DNA of 64,000 nt from an uncultured Saprospiraceae bacterium (GCA_938028705.1 CALIZI010000050.1:1-64000), one strand, 5' to 3'; positions 8,440-17,415 are shown, counted from the first letter of the stretch. Notes: generated by a model from the letters alone, not told the origin. A program made the numbers and translations.

Positions 8440-9426
8440 ATGAAATACACAAGTCCATTTCATCTTTTACCCAAGCGAAAGCCTTACCCTTTCATGGCTG
8501 CCGATGTACAGCAATGGAAGGAGGAATTATTGTCTAAATTTGAGGCGGAACAATCTTCGGGTATCACGATTCACAGCAAAAAATATGATAAAAAGTCTGT
8601 TCTTAAAGCCTTTGGTATGCTTGAAGCCCAACCTAAATATCATCTGCTTGTTTATGAAAATAAACCCTTATTAAACTTTATTGAAAAAAGAGATATTGAC
8701 TTTTTTAGCGGTATAAAAAATTACGCATCTTTTCAAGATCCCGACTTTCAGGATTGGATAGCTCCCTACTTTATACCGCAGTATAATGAGGTCGTATATC
8801 AATATATTTCCACCAAAGAAATGATGTCTTTTCATTCCTTAAAAAGGCTGCATGGCTCACCTTTTCCTTTTCCCGAAGAATGGGAGGTTGAAACACATAA
8901 AAAAGCCTACGATTTCCTTACCGACTTTATCAAAAAAGCCAATGCGACACTCAATCATGAGCCAATTCCTGTCGTCAGAAATAAATTGCTGGCAAAGCGA
9001 TTGGATATTAAACCTAAAGTCTCCGAATACATAGATGTCCATTATGCTAAGATGCTCAATTTATTGCCGGAACATTTTGAGAAAATTCGATTTGATTATG
9101 GAGCCTTTAATCATCGGGTCATCAAAAAAATGTCTGACAAAAGCGGAGAGGCAAAAAGACTCACCGAGGGTGCGTTGGAAGTGATTGTGACAGCGGCTGA
9201 AATAGATGTTATGATGCGTAATGATAAGGCATCAAAGGAAATGTTGAGCGAATTGGGTATCAATGTTTTTGAAGGGTTTTCAAAACCGGTTTTTTATAAT
9301 GCTGATGTTGATTATCTTGGTGCTTACATCAAGAACATTGTATTTGTAATCGTATTTTTCTTTATCATTTTGCCCATTGCAGGCTACTTATTATTGCAAC
9401 TTCTTGATTATATAATCGGACACTAA
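8440..9426 (+). CDS. Uncharacterised tail-anchored protein
   Basis: 328 residues, not recognised. It is soluble and mildly charged for most of its length, with a single hydrophobic segment near the C-terminus (IKNIVFVIVFFFIILPIAGY, about residues 298-317) and a short exit, so it looks tail-anchored in the inner membrane facing the cytoplasm. No signal peptide and no catalytic motif are evident. It has its own promoter and long AT-rich flanks, so it is probably a single-gene unit. Confidence 0.65.
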   Translation: MKYTSPFHLLPKRKPYPFMAADVQQWKEELLSKFEAEQSSGITIHSKKYDKKSVLKAFGMLEAQPKYHLLVYENKPLLNFIEKRDIDFFSGIKNYASFQDPDFQDWIAPYFIPQYNEVVYQYISTKEMMSFHSLKRLHGSPFPFPEEWEVETHKKAYDFLTDFIKKANATLNHEPIPVVRNKLLAKRLDIKPKVSEYIDVHYAKMLNLLPEHFEKIRFDYGAFNHRVIKKMSDKSGEAKRLTEGALEVIVTAAEIDVMMRNDKASKEMLSELGINVFEGFSKPVFYNADVDYLGAYIKNIVFVIVFFFIILPIAGYLLLQLLDYIIGH

Positions 9427-9710
9427 AACCGACGTTAAAATACATTTTAGAAAAACAGCGTTTTTTATTTCACTATTAGTTATTGTTTACACGTTTTTTA
9501 TCAAAATAATTGACGGAAAAATATTTTTATTCAAAATATTCTATCGTATAAAAAATACTTGTAAAGTATTTTTAATAAATGACATTACACTGACTTTTTA
9601 AGTAAAATAAATTACCTACTTTTGGGCGTTCAATGAAAAAAAAATCTAAATAACAAAAAATAAAAAATCTTGGAATTTGGATTTTGTTATTTGGAATTTC
9701 AAACACGGAT

Positions 9711-10328
9711 ATGGAAAAATTCTTTTTCACCCGTTTACAATATCGCTCCGGCGATTGGAATACCGACCAACGAATGCCCTCCAACATCCTTAATTCGTTG
9801 GTAGAATATACCACTATTCCGGTGGATACACAAGAGCGTGTAGTCGCATTGAGTAGCGACCAAATTTTTGACTGCCCGTTTTGTTACATCAGTGGACACA
9901 AACTGGTAGAGTTCGACGACAAAGAACGCAGCAATTTTGAAAAATATGTCAACAACGGCGGCTTTGTATTTGCCGACGATTGTAATCATGACATTGACGG
10001 CTTATTTGCCAAATCCTTCGAGCAACAGATGGCAACGATTTTCGGCACAGATGTACTGAAAAAAATACCGAATGACCACGAGTTGTATAGTAGCTTTTTT
10101 GAATTTGAGGACGGACCTCCCACCACATCCTACGAACTCAATGGTTGGGGCGACGACCTCGTACACGACTATCTCAAAGCCATAGAAATCAATGGAAGAA
10201 TCGGCGTTTTGTACAGTAATAAAGATTACGGTTGCGAATGGGATTATGAATTTAAAAACAAACGCTGGCTTGCCAAAGATAACACACAATTTGCTATAAA
10301 TATCATTGTATATGCAATGACAAGTTAG
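9711..10328 (+). CDS. DUF4159 domain protein
   Basis: 205 residues from ATG 9711 (the MEKFFFTRLQYRSGDW start fits the family; the longer frame from 9684 adds an unconvincing extension). FTRLQYRSGDWNTD, FCYISGHKLVEF and YVNNGGFVFADDCNHDIDG are typical of DUF4159, a glutamine-amidotransferase-like fold of unknown activity that travels with MoxR ATPases. Here it heads a three-gene run with the 10452 gene and MoxR, as in BatA/MoxR-type stress or secretion-associated operons of Bacteroidota. It ends in TAG. Confidence 0.85.
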   Translation: MEKFFFTRLQYRSGDWNTDQRMPSNILNSLVEYTTIPVDTQERVVALSSDQIFDCPFCYISGHKLVEFDDKERSNFEKYVNNGGFVFADDCNHDIDGLFAKSFEQQMATIFGTDVLKKIPNDHELYSSFFEFEDGPPTTSYELNGWGDDLVHDYLKAIEINGRIGVLYSNKDYGCEWDYEFKNKRWLAKDNTQFAINIIVYAMTS

Positions 10329-10446
10329 TCCATAGTTGGCAGTCAATAGTTCATAGATAAACGTGAAACAGACATTACTAAAAGTTGCATAGGACTATGG
10401 ACTACCGACCATTGGCTACCAAACACACACACACAACAAACACACC
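10326..10446. repeat. Word-type inverted repeat plus CA microsatellite
   Basis: TAGTCCATAG (10326-10335, starting at the DUF4159 stop codon) is complementary to CTATGGACTA (10395-10404). Both are embedded in variants such as GTCAATAGTTCATAG. An ACACACACACAC tract and further CA-rich sequence follow before the next start. Confidence 0.75.
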
Positions 10447-10451
10447 TTACT

Positions 10452-11057
10452 ATGATTGACGTAAAATTTGTTACCACCATTGAAGCCCATGAGGATGGTA
10501 GGGAAAAGCAAGTCTTTTTGGACGAACTCAACTCGTGCCAAGTCTTGAATATGCTTACCCGTCGTTCTGCCGACCAATACGATGAATTCAGGGGCGGCTT
10601 TGCCATCAATCACAACCAGAAACCGTGGAACGTTCCCGGCAGAAAAAAAGATGCCGCTTATCTTTACGATGACCTCCATCACACTGCCCAATGGCTGACA
10701 GCACTTTCCGAAGTCATTGATGAAGAGGAGAGTAAAACCTCTTTTTCATGGCTCAATGAAGAATCTACCCGTCTTGAACTCAGTAAGCGAAATCGACTTG
10801 TCATTGAGCATCAATCAAAGCGCAACAAACTACGCTCCTTGAAGGTAGATGCCAAAGAGTTTGTCCGGCAAGTCCTCCAATCCAGTAAAAAACTCAATAA
10901 ATTTATCAGCGACCTCAACAATCGAATCCGCATCAAGACCGCTGAATCTCCCCTTCATCCTATTTCCAAACGACTACTCCAAGTCCAACAAAAGTTAGAA
11001 CGACTCAACTTGAATGAGAAAATTAAACAACTCGAAAAATCAGCGCGAAAATTGTAA
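10452..11057 (+). CDS. Uncharacterised protein of the MoxR operon
   Basis: 201 residues, not assigned to a named family. The N-terminal half is globular (MIDVKFVTTIEAHEDGREKQ, with an FRGGFAINHNQKPWNVPGRK segment). The C-terminal half, from about residue 105, is strongly charged and helical (LLQVQQKLERLNLNEKIKQL), probably a coiled coil. Its place between DUF4159 and MoxR suggests a cytoplasmic partner of that complex (inference). It ends 12 bases before the palindrome that precedes moxR. Confidence 0.65.
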   Translation: MIDVKFVTTIEAHEDGREKQVFLDELNSCQVLNMLTRRSADQYDEFRGGFAINHNQKPWNVPGRKKDAAYLYDDLHHTAQWLTALSEVIDEEESKTSFSWLNEESTRLELSKRNRLVIEHQSKRNKLRSLKVDAKEFVRQVLQSSKKLNKFISDLNNRIRIKTAESPLHPISKRLLQVQQKLERLNLNEKIKQLEKSARKL

Positions 11058-11068
11058 TTTGTAATTTG

Positions 11069-11156
11069 TAACTCGTGATTCGTTATCTTATTGATGGGTT
11101 TATTTGTACATTCGTGTAATCGAATATAAATAAACAAGTCAACGAATCACGAGTTA
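11069..11156. repeat. Word-type inverted repeat before moxR
   Basis: TAACTCGTGATTCGTT (11069-11084) and AACGAATCACGAGTTA (11141-11156) are perfect complements with a 56-base loop. The same ATTCGT words appear at 27570-27590, 36766-36786 and 37066-37092. Confidence 0.85.
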
Positions 11157-11167
11157 CGAACAAGCAA

Positions 11168-12151
11168 ATGAATGACATACAGCCGCTACTCTCAAAACTT
11201 GCCCATCTTAAAAGCGAGATACAAAAAGTCATCATCGGTCAGGAGACGGTGATTGACCAATTGCTGATAGCTTTTATTGCGGGTGGTCATGCCTTGCTCG
11301 AAGGTGTACCCGGACTTGCTAAAACACTCATGGTCAGCACTTTAGCACAAGCTACCGACCTTAGTTTCAAACGTATCCAATTCACGCCCGACCTGATGCC
11401 CACCGATATTATCGGTACAGAAATTTTGCAGGAAAATGCCAACGGACAACGTCATTTTCGATTCAATAAAGGACCTGTTTTTGCAAATATTGTCTTAGCA
11501 GACGAAATCAACCGCACACCACCTAAAACCCAAGCCGCCCTACTCGAAGCCATGCAAGAACGTGCCGTCAGTTATGCCGGAAAAACCTATCCGCTTGATG
11601 CGCCTTTTTTCATCCTCGCTACCCAAAACCCTATCGAACAAGCCGGAACTTTCCCGCTTCCCGAAGCACAAACCGACCGTTTTATGGTATGGATAAAAAT
11701 AAATTATCCGAATGAAAATGAGGAGAAAAATATTTTAAAAAATACGACACAAAACATTCAATCCACCATTAATCCTGTCATCAATGCCAACGAAATCAAG
11801 CAACTACAAAACCTCGTCCGCGATGTACATTTAAATGATGATACCTTGGATTGGATAACACGCCTTATACGCAATACACGCTCACAAACAACTGATATTG
11901 AGGAAATTAAAACCAACGTACAATGGGGAGCAGGACCCCGCGCCGGACAAAGTCTCATCCTTGCCGCCAAAGCACATGCTATATTGAATGGTCGCTATGC
12001 CCTCACACACGATGATGTACGCACTATGATTTATCCGACTTTACGACACCGCATATTGCTCAATTTTAAAGCCGAAGCCGAACGCATCACTACCGACAAT
12101 ATGATTGAGATTTTATTAGAAAAAACACTTTATCCCGAAACGAAATTATAA
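11168..12151 (+). CDS. MoxR-family AAA+ ATPase
   Basis: 327 residues, the usual MoxR length. Walker A reads GVPGLAKT (about residue 44), Walker B VLADEINRTPPKTQ (about 109), sensor 1 FILATQNPIEQAGTFPLPEA (about 154), and the C-terminal lid holds GAGPRAGQSLILAAKAHA. MoxR proteins act as chaperones for metal insertion or assembly of von Willebrand-type complexes. The normal DUF58 neighbour is missing. Directly after the stop comes a 550-bp nested palindrome, so the operon may have been cut off here (inference). Confidence 0.93.
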   Translation: MNDIQPLLSKLAHLKSEIQKVIIGQETVIDQLLIAFIAGGHALLEGVPGLAKTLMVSTLAQATDLSFKRIQFTPDLMPTDIIGTEILQENANGQRHFRFNKGPVFANIVLADEINRTPPKTQAALLEAMQERAVSYAGKTYPLDAPFFILATQNPIEQAGTFPLPEAQTDRFMVWIKINYPNENEEKNILKNTTQNIQSTINPVINANEIKQLQNLVRDVHLNDDTLDWITRLIRNTRSQTTDIEEIKTNVQWGAGPRAGQSLILAAKAHAILNGRYALTHDDVRTMIYPTLRHRILLNFKAEAERITTDNMIEILLEKTLYPETKL

Positions 12152-12212
12152 CTCAACAATCTGGCAGAAAACTCACCTTGCATTTTGAAAATCTATTGAT
12201 ACCCCACAAGTT

Positions 12213-12343
12213 TAAGTATTCCGTTTACTAAACTTCAAAGAGTTTAGTAAACGTAAGTAATGCACTGGTTTTTAGTTGATTACAAAAATTTGTTCTCCGC
12301 TTACGTTTACCAAACTTGAAAAGTTTAGTAAACGGATTACTTA
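12213..12343. repeat. Inner palindromic element 1 (CGTTTACTAAACTT family)
   Basis: Ends TAAGTATTCCGTTTACTAAA and its near-complement at 12321-12343 (one mismatch in 23). Each half also folds alone (12222-12253 and 12304-12334). A related copy sits at 63066-63205. Confidence 0.85.
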
Positions 12344-12354
12344 TATTTTTTATC

Positions 12355-12565
12355 TTGACAATGTCATGTTTTGAAAATAAAAATGTGTTTGTATTTAACA
12401 TGGGATATTTTTTCCGAATTTGGGCTAAAACTCGTCAGACATTTTCAAAATTCACCGATGATGTCATATTTTCCCGGCAAAGTTTAAATGTCAGACGAGT
12501 TTTAGCCCAAATTCAAGAGCAAAATGCCAACTATATTAAATAAAAATCGAACATGACATTGTCAA
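12355..12565. repeat. Inner palindromic element 2 with its own nested hairpin
   Basis: TTGACAATGTCATGTT (12355-12370) and AACATGACATTGTCAA (12550-12565) are perfect complements. Inside them 12416-12444 and 12486-12514 pair over 29 bases with one mismatch (arms begin GAATTTGGGCTAAAACTCG). Confidence 0.9.
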
Positions 12566-12774
12566 ATTATTTATTTAAAATGTTTTTAATATATATGATT
12601 CTATTTTTAAGTAAAATAAAAATATAGAAATAATTTCTGTTTTAAAAATATCGACATTTAAAAAGATATGGGGTATCGTTAGATTTTGAAAATGCAAGGT
12701 GAGTTTTCTGCCACGCCCAACGAAAATTTTTATTTATATAAAAAATAATTTTATTAAGATAAGCTGTCACACTC

Positions 12775-13419
12775 ATGAATATTATTCATCAAGATGATTC
12801 GATTATTGTTATCAATAAAGTATCGGGAATACCTGTACAATCGGACAAAACCGGAGATGTATCGCTCATAGAGCAAGTCCAAACTGAAATTGGTCAGCAG
12901 CTATATCTTGTTCACCGACTCGACAGACCCGCAAGCGGACTGATTGCTTTTGCACGAAATTCGTTTGCTTTGAATAATTTAAACAAACAATTCAGAGAAA
13001 GGAAAGTTAAGAAAATATATTGGGCAGTAGTTGGGAATAAACCGGAATTGGAAGCAGGAACACTTATTCATCATATCCGAAAAGAGGCAGCGAAAAATCG
13101 TTCTTTTGCTTTCAACAAAGCCTTGCATCATACTCAAAAAGCTGAATTATCTTATCAACTTATTGCTAGTATAGAGCGTTATCACTTACTTGAAATTGAC
13201 TTGCTTACAGGCAGGCATCATCAGATTCGCGCTCAACTCGCGGCAATAGGCAGTCCTATAAAGGGCGATGTCAAATATGGTTTTCGACGTGGCAATCGCG
13301 ACCGTTCGATTCACCTGCACGCACGACAACTTTCATTTATACATCCCGAAACAAACGAAGCAATAACCTTCACAGCCGAAGCCCCCCAAACAGATAATGT
13401 CTGGAAGGCATTTAATTAA
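12775..13419 (+). CDS. RluA-family RNA pseudouridine synthase
   Basis: 214 residues. The catalytic motif LVHRLDRPASGLIAFAR (about residues 45-61) contains the Asp that attacks uridine. HHQIRAQLAAIG and GDVKYGF (about 150-170) are further RluA/TruC-type motifs. There is no N-terminal S4 domain, so it is closer to the short TruC/RluA type that modifies tRNA or rRNA; the target base cannot be read from sequence. Convergent with the S24 repressor gene, sharing a palindromic terminator region. Confidence 0.92.
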   Translation: MNIIHQDDSIIVINKVSGIPVQSDKTGDVSLIEQVQTEIGQQLYLVHRLDRPASGLIAFARNSFALNNLNKQFRERKVKKIYWAVVGNKPELEAGTLIHHIRKEAAKNRSFAFNKALHHTQKAELSYQLIASIERYHLLEIDLLTGRHHQIRAQLAAIGSPIKGDVKYGFRRGNRDRSIHLHARQLSFIHPETNEAITFTAEAPQTDNVWKAFN

Positions 13420-13423
13420 TTTA

Positions 13424-13512
13424 TTGTTTTATGGCTGTATTGTTTTATTGCTTTACGATTATAAGATTTTGCGAAGCAAAATCACGTAATTTAACAATAA
13501 AACAATACAGCC
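13424..13512. repeat. Word-type palindrome between convergent genes, terminator-like
   Basis: GGCTGTATTGTTTTATTG (13433-13450) is perfectly complementary to 13495-13512. A smaller perfect stem GATTTTGCGAAGCAAAATC sits in the loop (13465-13483). The position between two stop codons fits a bidirectional terminator. Confidence 0.85.
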
Positions 13513-13528
13513 ACACAACAATAAAGCA

Positions 13529-14251
13529 CTATAACAGTCCTAAACGATTGCCCATATCTGTCAGAAAATGAACGACTTGGTATATTTTCACGTTTTGATT
13601 GGCAGGTACATAAATAGGTGGATGTTCAACGGCATTATGTGAGGTGAGTTTAAGGTTGGCTTCGTACTCGTCGCGCTCCAATTGAACGTATTTGACCCTT
13701 ACTTGTCCTTCTGCATAGACGGCGTATATCTCACCGCGTCGAAGGTATCTTGGATTTTCTACTTGCCGACAAAAGACCATATCACCTTCCTGAAGTATCG
13801 GCTCCATACTATTTCCTTTGACATTGAAAGCAAAAAGATTGCCTTGTAAACCCGGAATACCAAATCTCAAATCTTGTTGTTCAGCCACTTCATCTGAAAT
13901 GTGGTCACCCGCAGTCGCATGTACAGAAGAATAAATGATGTTTTGCTTGCCAAAATTTGGTGGAGGTTTGGTGAGACTTGTCGAAAACATATTGCCCTCG
14001 CCCATACGAATATAGGCTTCATTAATACCAAAATACTGACAAAGATTTTGAATAATCGTCTCCGTCACACCGCGTTCACCATTCAAAATAGCAGGAATAA
14101 CTCCGGTGTGTGTACCGAGTTTTTGGGCGAAAGTACGTTTGTTGTATTCACCTTTATTGAGGCGATGTTGGTGTTTTTTGACAATCACCTTCTTTGCTTG
14201 GAGACGTTCAAAAATTTGCTTGAAGTAAATATTTTTGTTTTTATTTTTCAT
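13529..14251 (-). CDS. HTH plus S24 peptidase-like repressor (CI/LexA type)
   Basis: 240 residues. An N-terminal XRE-type helix-turn-helix (TFAQKLGTHTGVIPAILNGE, about residues 40-59) is followed by a C-terminal S24 domain. GNSMEPILQEGDMVF (about 150) carries the catalytic Ser, and QVRVKYVQLE (about 190) the Lys. Such proteins repress promoters and may self-cleave on a DNA-damage signal; phage CI and stress repressors share the layout. No phage genes are nearby. A clear promoter lies 24 bases upstream, so autoregulation is possible. Confidence 0.88.
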   Translation of the reverse strand: MKNKNKNIYFKQIFERLQAKKVIVKKHQHRLNKGEYNKRTFAQKLGTHTGVIPAILNGERGVTETIIQNLCQYFGINEAYIRMGEGNMFSTSLTKPPPNFGKQNIIYSSVHATAGDHISDEVAEQQDLRFGIPGLQGNLFAFNVKGNSMEPILQEGDMVFCRQVENPRYLRRGEIYAVYAEGQVRVKYVQLERDEYEANLKLTSHNAVEHPPIYVPANQNVKIYQVVHFLTDMGNRLGLL

Positions 14252-14274
14252 GGATATATTGATTTAATCACAGT

Positions 14275-14306
14275 CAAAGTTATAAATATTTTTAAATAAA
14301 AACAAA
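14275..14306 (-). promoter_or_regulatory. Promoter of the S24 repressor gene
   Basis: On the minus strand TTTG (14303-14306), 20 bases, then TAACTTTG (14275-14282): a full match to the Bacteroidota sigma factor pattern. The leader to ATG 14251 is about 20 bases. Confidence 0.65.
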
Positions 14307-14569
14307 TAATTTTAAAAATAAAAACAAAAAAATATTTTTTGTTTTCTTTAACCTTGATATTATAAATCTCATTACAACAAAAAGCATTTTATCTCGTTTG
14401 GTAAATTATTATAGTAAAATGACAGGATAATAAAGTAAAATGGTCATCTTTACACCCTAGAGTTGGACAATGGTTAATCGGGTTAATTAATGGATTGGCT
14501 TCTGTTCAAAATACAACACACATCTTAAATTGAACCGATCCCTTTTTATATGGATTTATTTGATTACTG

Positions 14570-14669
14570 GACTTTGGACAAAATGAAAATTAGGAAATTG
14601 GGAAACTCGGTTTTAAACCGTAACTAAAGACGGGTTTACCTAATTCCCCAATTTCCTCTGTCCAAAGTC
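14570..14669. repeat. Word-type palindrome upstream of the desaturase
   Basis: GACTTTGGACA (14570-14580) pairs with TGTCCAAAGTC (14659-14669); AATTAGGAAATTGGG pairs with the CCCAATTTCC region, and GGTTTTAAACC forms an inner stem. A related set of words recurs at 31902-32100. The rest of 14307-14735 is AT-rich, with GATTAG/CTAATC words after 14670 and no gene. Confidence 0.8.
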
Positions 14670-14735
14670 TAATTGATTAGCCTGATTCACTAATCAACGA
14701 ATAAACCAATCAACTAAATACTAACTTATCACACA

Positions 14736-15833
14736 ATGCAACCAGTAGTAAAATTTTCAAGAAAAGACCCTAAACTTTTCTTTCAAACCCTTCGTGAGCG
14801 TGTCAATGAATATTTTGACCAAAACGATATTAAAAAAACGGGTAACGGACTGATGTACAGCAAAACTGTCGCGATGTTTGCGATGTATTTTGTGCCATTT
14901 GCTATTATTTTGACACAAGTATTGCCCGATTGGACGGCGATTTTGTTGTACTTTCTTATGGGCATCGGTTTGTCGGGCATTGGCTTATCGGTGATGCACG
15001 ATGCCAATCATGGTTCGTACTCCGAATCGGGCTGGGTCAATCGCTTGTTGGGGCATAGCATGACGATTATCGGTGGCAGTTCATTTACATGGAAGGTACA
15101 ACACAACTTTCTGCACCATACGTACACCAATATTTATGAATTGGATGAAGATATTGATGATAAACCTTTTTTGCGACTTTCGCCGCATGGTAAGTTGAAG
15201 CGGTATCATCGTTTTCAGCATTATTATGCGATGTTTTTATACAGCTTGGCGACGATTAGTTGGATTTTGATGAAGGATTTTAAGCAAATGGTTCATTATC
15301 ACCGAGAAGGATTGACGCAAAAATGCGGCTTCAAACCCACGCGCGAGACCATATTTCTTATTGCAACAAAAATACTCTACGTCATGTACGCTGTGGTATT
15401 GCCCATAGCTCTGGGTGTAGCTTGGTGGGCGGTGTTGATTGGTTTTGTGCTGATGCACATGCTGGCGGGTCTAGTGATTACGACGATATTCCAACTGGCA
15501 CACGTCGTGGAAGGTCCTGAGCATTTTGCACCGGAAAGAACGGGTACTATGGAAAATACATGGGCAATTCACCAACTCAAAACTACGGCGAATTTTGCCC
15601 GTAATAATCGTTTCATCACATGGTTTGTCGGTGGCTTGAATTTTCAAATAGAGCATCACCTCTTTCCGCATGTCTGCCATGTACATTACAAGAAAATTTC
15701 TGAAATCGTAGAAAGAACTGCCCGCGAATGTAACTTGGATTATTTTGAACACCGGACTTTTACGAAGGCGGTTGCCTCACATTTGCGTGTATTGAAGTCG
15801 CTGGGAAATGGTAATAATTTGGCGCATGGTTGA
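14736..15833 (+). CDS. Fatty acid desaturase (membrane di-iron, acyl-lipid/acyl-CoA type)
   Basis: 365 residues. The three His boxes are HDANHG (about residue 88), HNFLHH (about 124) and QIEHHLFPH (about 305), the last in the Q-x-x-H-H form used by linoleoyl-CoA-type front-end desaturases. Four hydrophobic helices occur (about 45-65, 67-85, 160-178, 210-250). It introduces a double bond into membrane acyl chains using electrons from ferredoxin or cytochrome b5. No cytochrome b5 domain is fused. Single-gene unit with palindromes on both sides. Confidence 0.93.
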   Translation: MQPVVKFSRKDPKLFFQTLRERVNEYFDQNDIKKTGNGLMYSKTVAMFAMYFVPFAIILTQVLPDWTAILLYFLMGIGLSGIGLSVMHDANHGSYSESGWVNRLLGHSMTIIGGSSFTWKVQHNFLHHTYTNIYELDEDIDDKPFLRLSPHGKLKRYHRFQHYYAMFLYSLATISWILMKDFKQMVHYHREGLTQKCGFKPTRETIFLIATKILYVMYAVVLPIALGVAWWAVLIGFVLMHMLAGLVITTIFQLAHVVEGPEHFAPERTGTMENTWAIHQLKTTANFARNNRFITWFVGGLNFQIEHHLFPHVCHVHYKKISEIVERTARECNLDYFEHRTFTKAVASHLRVLKSLGNGNNLAHG

Positions 15834-15929
15834 AGGAGAGAAATTATTTGATTGAGAGAATAAATTGCGCTGAAATTAGTTGTTTTTTAGTTTATAAAAA
15901 TTTAATACATATAAAATTTAAAAAAATCA

Positions 15930-16091
15930 GTTCTTTGACAATTTTTGCAAAAAAAGAAAATTAACTTTTAAATTAAAAAAAATAATAAAGTTTAAATATC
16001 TGAATGTCAATACAAAATCTATAAGGTTTCCAAAAACCTTATAGGTTTGGGCGCAGGGCAGGCATCCTTTTTGCAAAAATTGTCAAAGAAC
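15930..16091. repeat. Palindromic element after the desaturase gene
   Basis: GTTCTTTGACAATTTTTGCA (start of the left arm, 15930 onward) is matched over 24 perfect bases by the right arm at 16067-16091. Inside is a second stem CTATAAGGTTT / AAACCTTATAG (16019-16044). Confidence 0.85.
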
Positions 16092-16093
16092 CA

Positions 16094-16149
16094 AAAAAGT
16101 CAGCGTCATTCCGTCTATTTTTATAAGACAGAATGACGCTGTTTTTTTT
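16094..16149. terminator. Hairpin terminator, GCGTCATTC family
   Basis: AAAAAAGTCAGCGTCATTC pairs with GAATGACGCTGTTTTTTTT around the loop. Fourth member of the hairpin family seen at 1290, 3073 and 3863. Confidence 0.75.
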
Positions 16150-16199
16150 GAGATTAACCCAAGTTGAATATGTCATAAACCTCGTCATATCAAAACTCA

Positions 16200-16600
16200 T
16201 CGCTCATCTGTATTAAAAGGTGAAAAGTATAAAATGTAAAAACATTATTATAATATAAAATTATTTTTTTTATAAATTCCTGTAAATTATTTTTTTATAA
16301 AAAATATTCACGTTATATGCTTTTATATTTTACACTCACATTTCTGTTAAATTTTTTCGAGTTATTAAATGTTCCGAATGAGGTCATTTTTCTTATTGAA
16401 ATTCAAAATTTTCACAAGCTAATTCAAAATATAATTTGGTTTTTAAAATTGTTTTTAATAAAATATTAATTTTAAACTATTTATTATTAATTGAAAATCA
16501 ATAAAATTTTGAACTCGAAAAAATTTAACAGAAATGTGAGTTTTACATTTATTATTTTACATTACAATAACGATTTTCACCTTATAGTACAGATGAGCGA
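16200..16600. repeat. Outer palindrome enclosing the first 206-bp element
   Basis: Arms 16200-16226 (TCGCTCATCTGTATTAAAAG...) and 16574-16600 are complementary at 25 of 27 positions. Between them are TTTTACATTTT-type words and the 206-bp inverted-repeat element. Confidence 0.85.
16335..16540. mobile_element. 206-bp MITE-like element, copy 1
   Basis: Perfect 29-base terminal inverted repeats (CTCACATTTCTGTTAAATTT... at 16335-16363 and its complement at 16512-16540). A second copy of the same length lies at 24190-24395. TTTTACA occurs directly on both outer flanks, a possible 7-base target duplication. It has no coding capacity, so a transposase would have to act in trans. Confidence 0.85.
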
Positions 16601-16608
16601 GGACAATA

Positions 16609-17256
16609 TTACTTCACTCGCACCTTCATTTTCACATCTTCTACGGGGCGGTCGCCGGGGGCGGTTTGTACGGCAGCGATTTTGTCAATCACATCCAAGC
16701 CTTCGATGACCATACCAAAGACAGTATAATCTCTATCCAAAAACGGTGCGCCGCCTTTTTCTTTATAGGCTTGCTTCTGTTCTTCCGTATAATTTTTTTG
16801 TTGTGCCATAGCGTTGAGTTGTGCTTCCGGCACAGGCTTGCCTTGCACAACGTAAAATTGCGAACCGGATGATTTCTTTTCCGGATTGCTCGGTCCACCT
16901 GTGCGTGCTGCGGAGAGTGCGCCTTTAAGGTGAATGTGCTGATCCACAAACTCTGCCGGAATGGTGTAGCCCGGACCGCCCATGCCAAGTCGTTTGCCGG
17001 CAGCCGCACCTCTGGAATCGGGGTCACCGCCTTGTATCATAAAGCCTTTGATGACGCGATGAAACAGGAGGTCATCGAAGAAACCTTCGTTGGCAAGTTT
17101 GATGAAATTATCGCGGTGTTGTGGCGTTTCGTCGTAGAGTACGGCGGTCATATTGCCATATTCGGTTTCGATAACCACTTTTTTACGATTATCGCTATCA
17201 CAAGCGGAAAATAATAATGCAAAGCCCACGATTAGGGCGAAAATAGAACGATTCAT
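16609..17256 (-). CDS. Cyclophilin-type peptidyl-prolyl isomerase lipoprotein
   Basis: 215 residues. A lipobox (LLFSAC, Cys at residue 19) targets it to the periplasm or outer membrane. The cyclophilin core shows FHRVIKGFMIQGGDP (about residue 64), SQFYVV (about 131) and DYTVFGMVIEGLDVIDKIA near the end. It speeds proline isomerisation during folding of exported proteins. An insertion with Gln/Lys-rich sequence (about residues 145-165) is common in Bacteroidota versions. Its stop lies just inside the outer palindrome. Divergent from the ATPase gene. Confidence 0.93.
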   Translation of the reverse strand: MNRSIFALIVGFALLFSACDSDNRKKVVIETEYGNMTAVLYDETPQHRDNFIKLANEGFFDDLLFHRVIKGFMIQGGDPDSRGAAAGKRLGMGGPGYTIPAEFVDQHIHLKGALSAARTGGPSNPEKKSSGSQFYVVQGKPVPEAQLNAMAQQKNYTEEQKQAYKEKGGAPFLDRDYTVFGMVIEGLDVIDKIAAVQTAPGDRPVEDVKMKVRVK

Positions 17257-17270
17257 GGTTAAATATTTAT

Positions 17271-17363
17271 ATAGTCCATAGTCGATGGTCCATAGTCCAT
17301 AGAAAATTTACTTTCTCATATTTCCTTATCGACTATCGACTACGGACTATTAACTATGGACTA
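17271..17363. repeat. Word-type palindrome between divergent genes
   Basis: Left arm 17271-17298 is built of TAGTCCATAG and TCGATGG words. Right arm 17330-17363 carries CGACTATCGACTACGGACTA and CTATGGACTA. The TAGTCCATAG word also appears at 10326 and 20589. Confidence 0.8.
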
Positions 17364-17415
17364 ATTCGCAAATTTATTGATTTTAATGTAACTTAGCTTT
17401 TAAAATAACATATTT

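Larger units (their letters stand above)
12162..12713. repeat. Outer palindrome of a nested repeat cluster
   Basis: Arms 12162-12206 and 12669-12713 are 45 bases each and complementary at 42 positions (they begin TGGCAGAAAACTCACC and end GGTGAGTTTTCTGCCA). About 460 bases separate the arms and contain two further palindromic elements. No gene is supported inside: an open frame at 12316-12543 runs straight through the inner palindromes. Confidence 0.9.

Noticed and set aside
12316-12543. 75-codon frame within the nested palindromes
   Set aside because: Runs across two inverted repeats and has no recognisable protein features.
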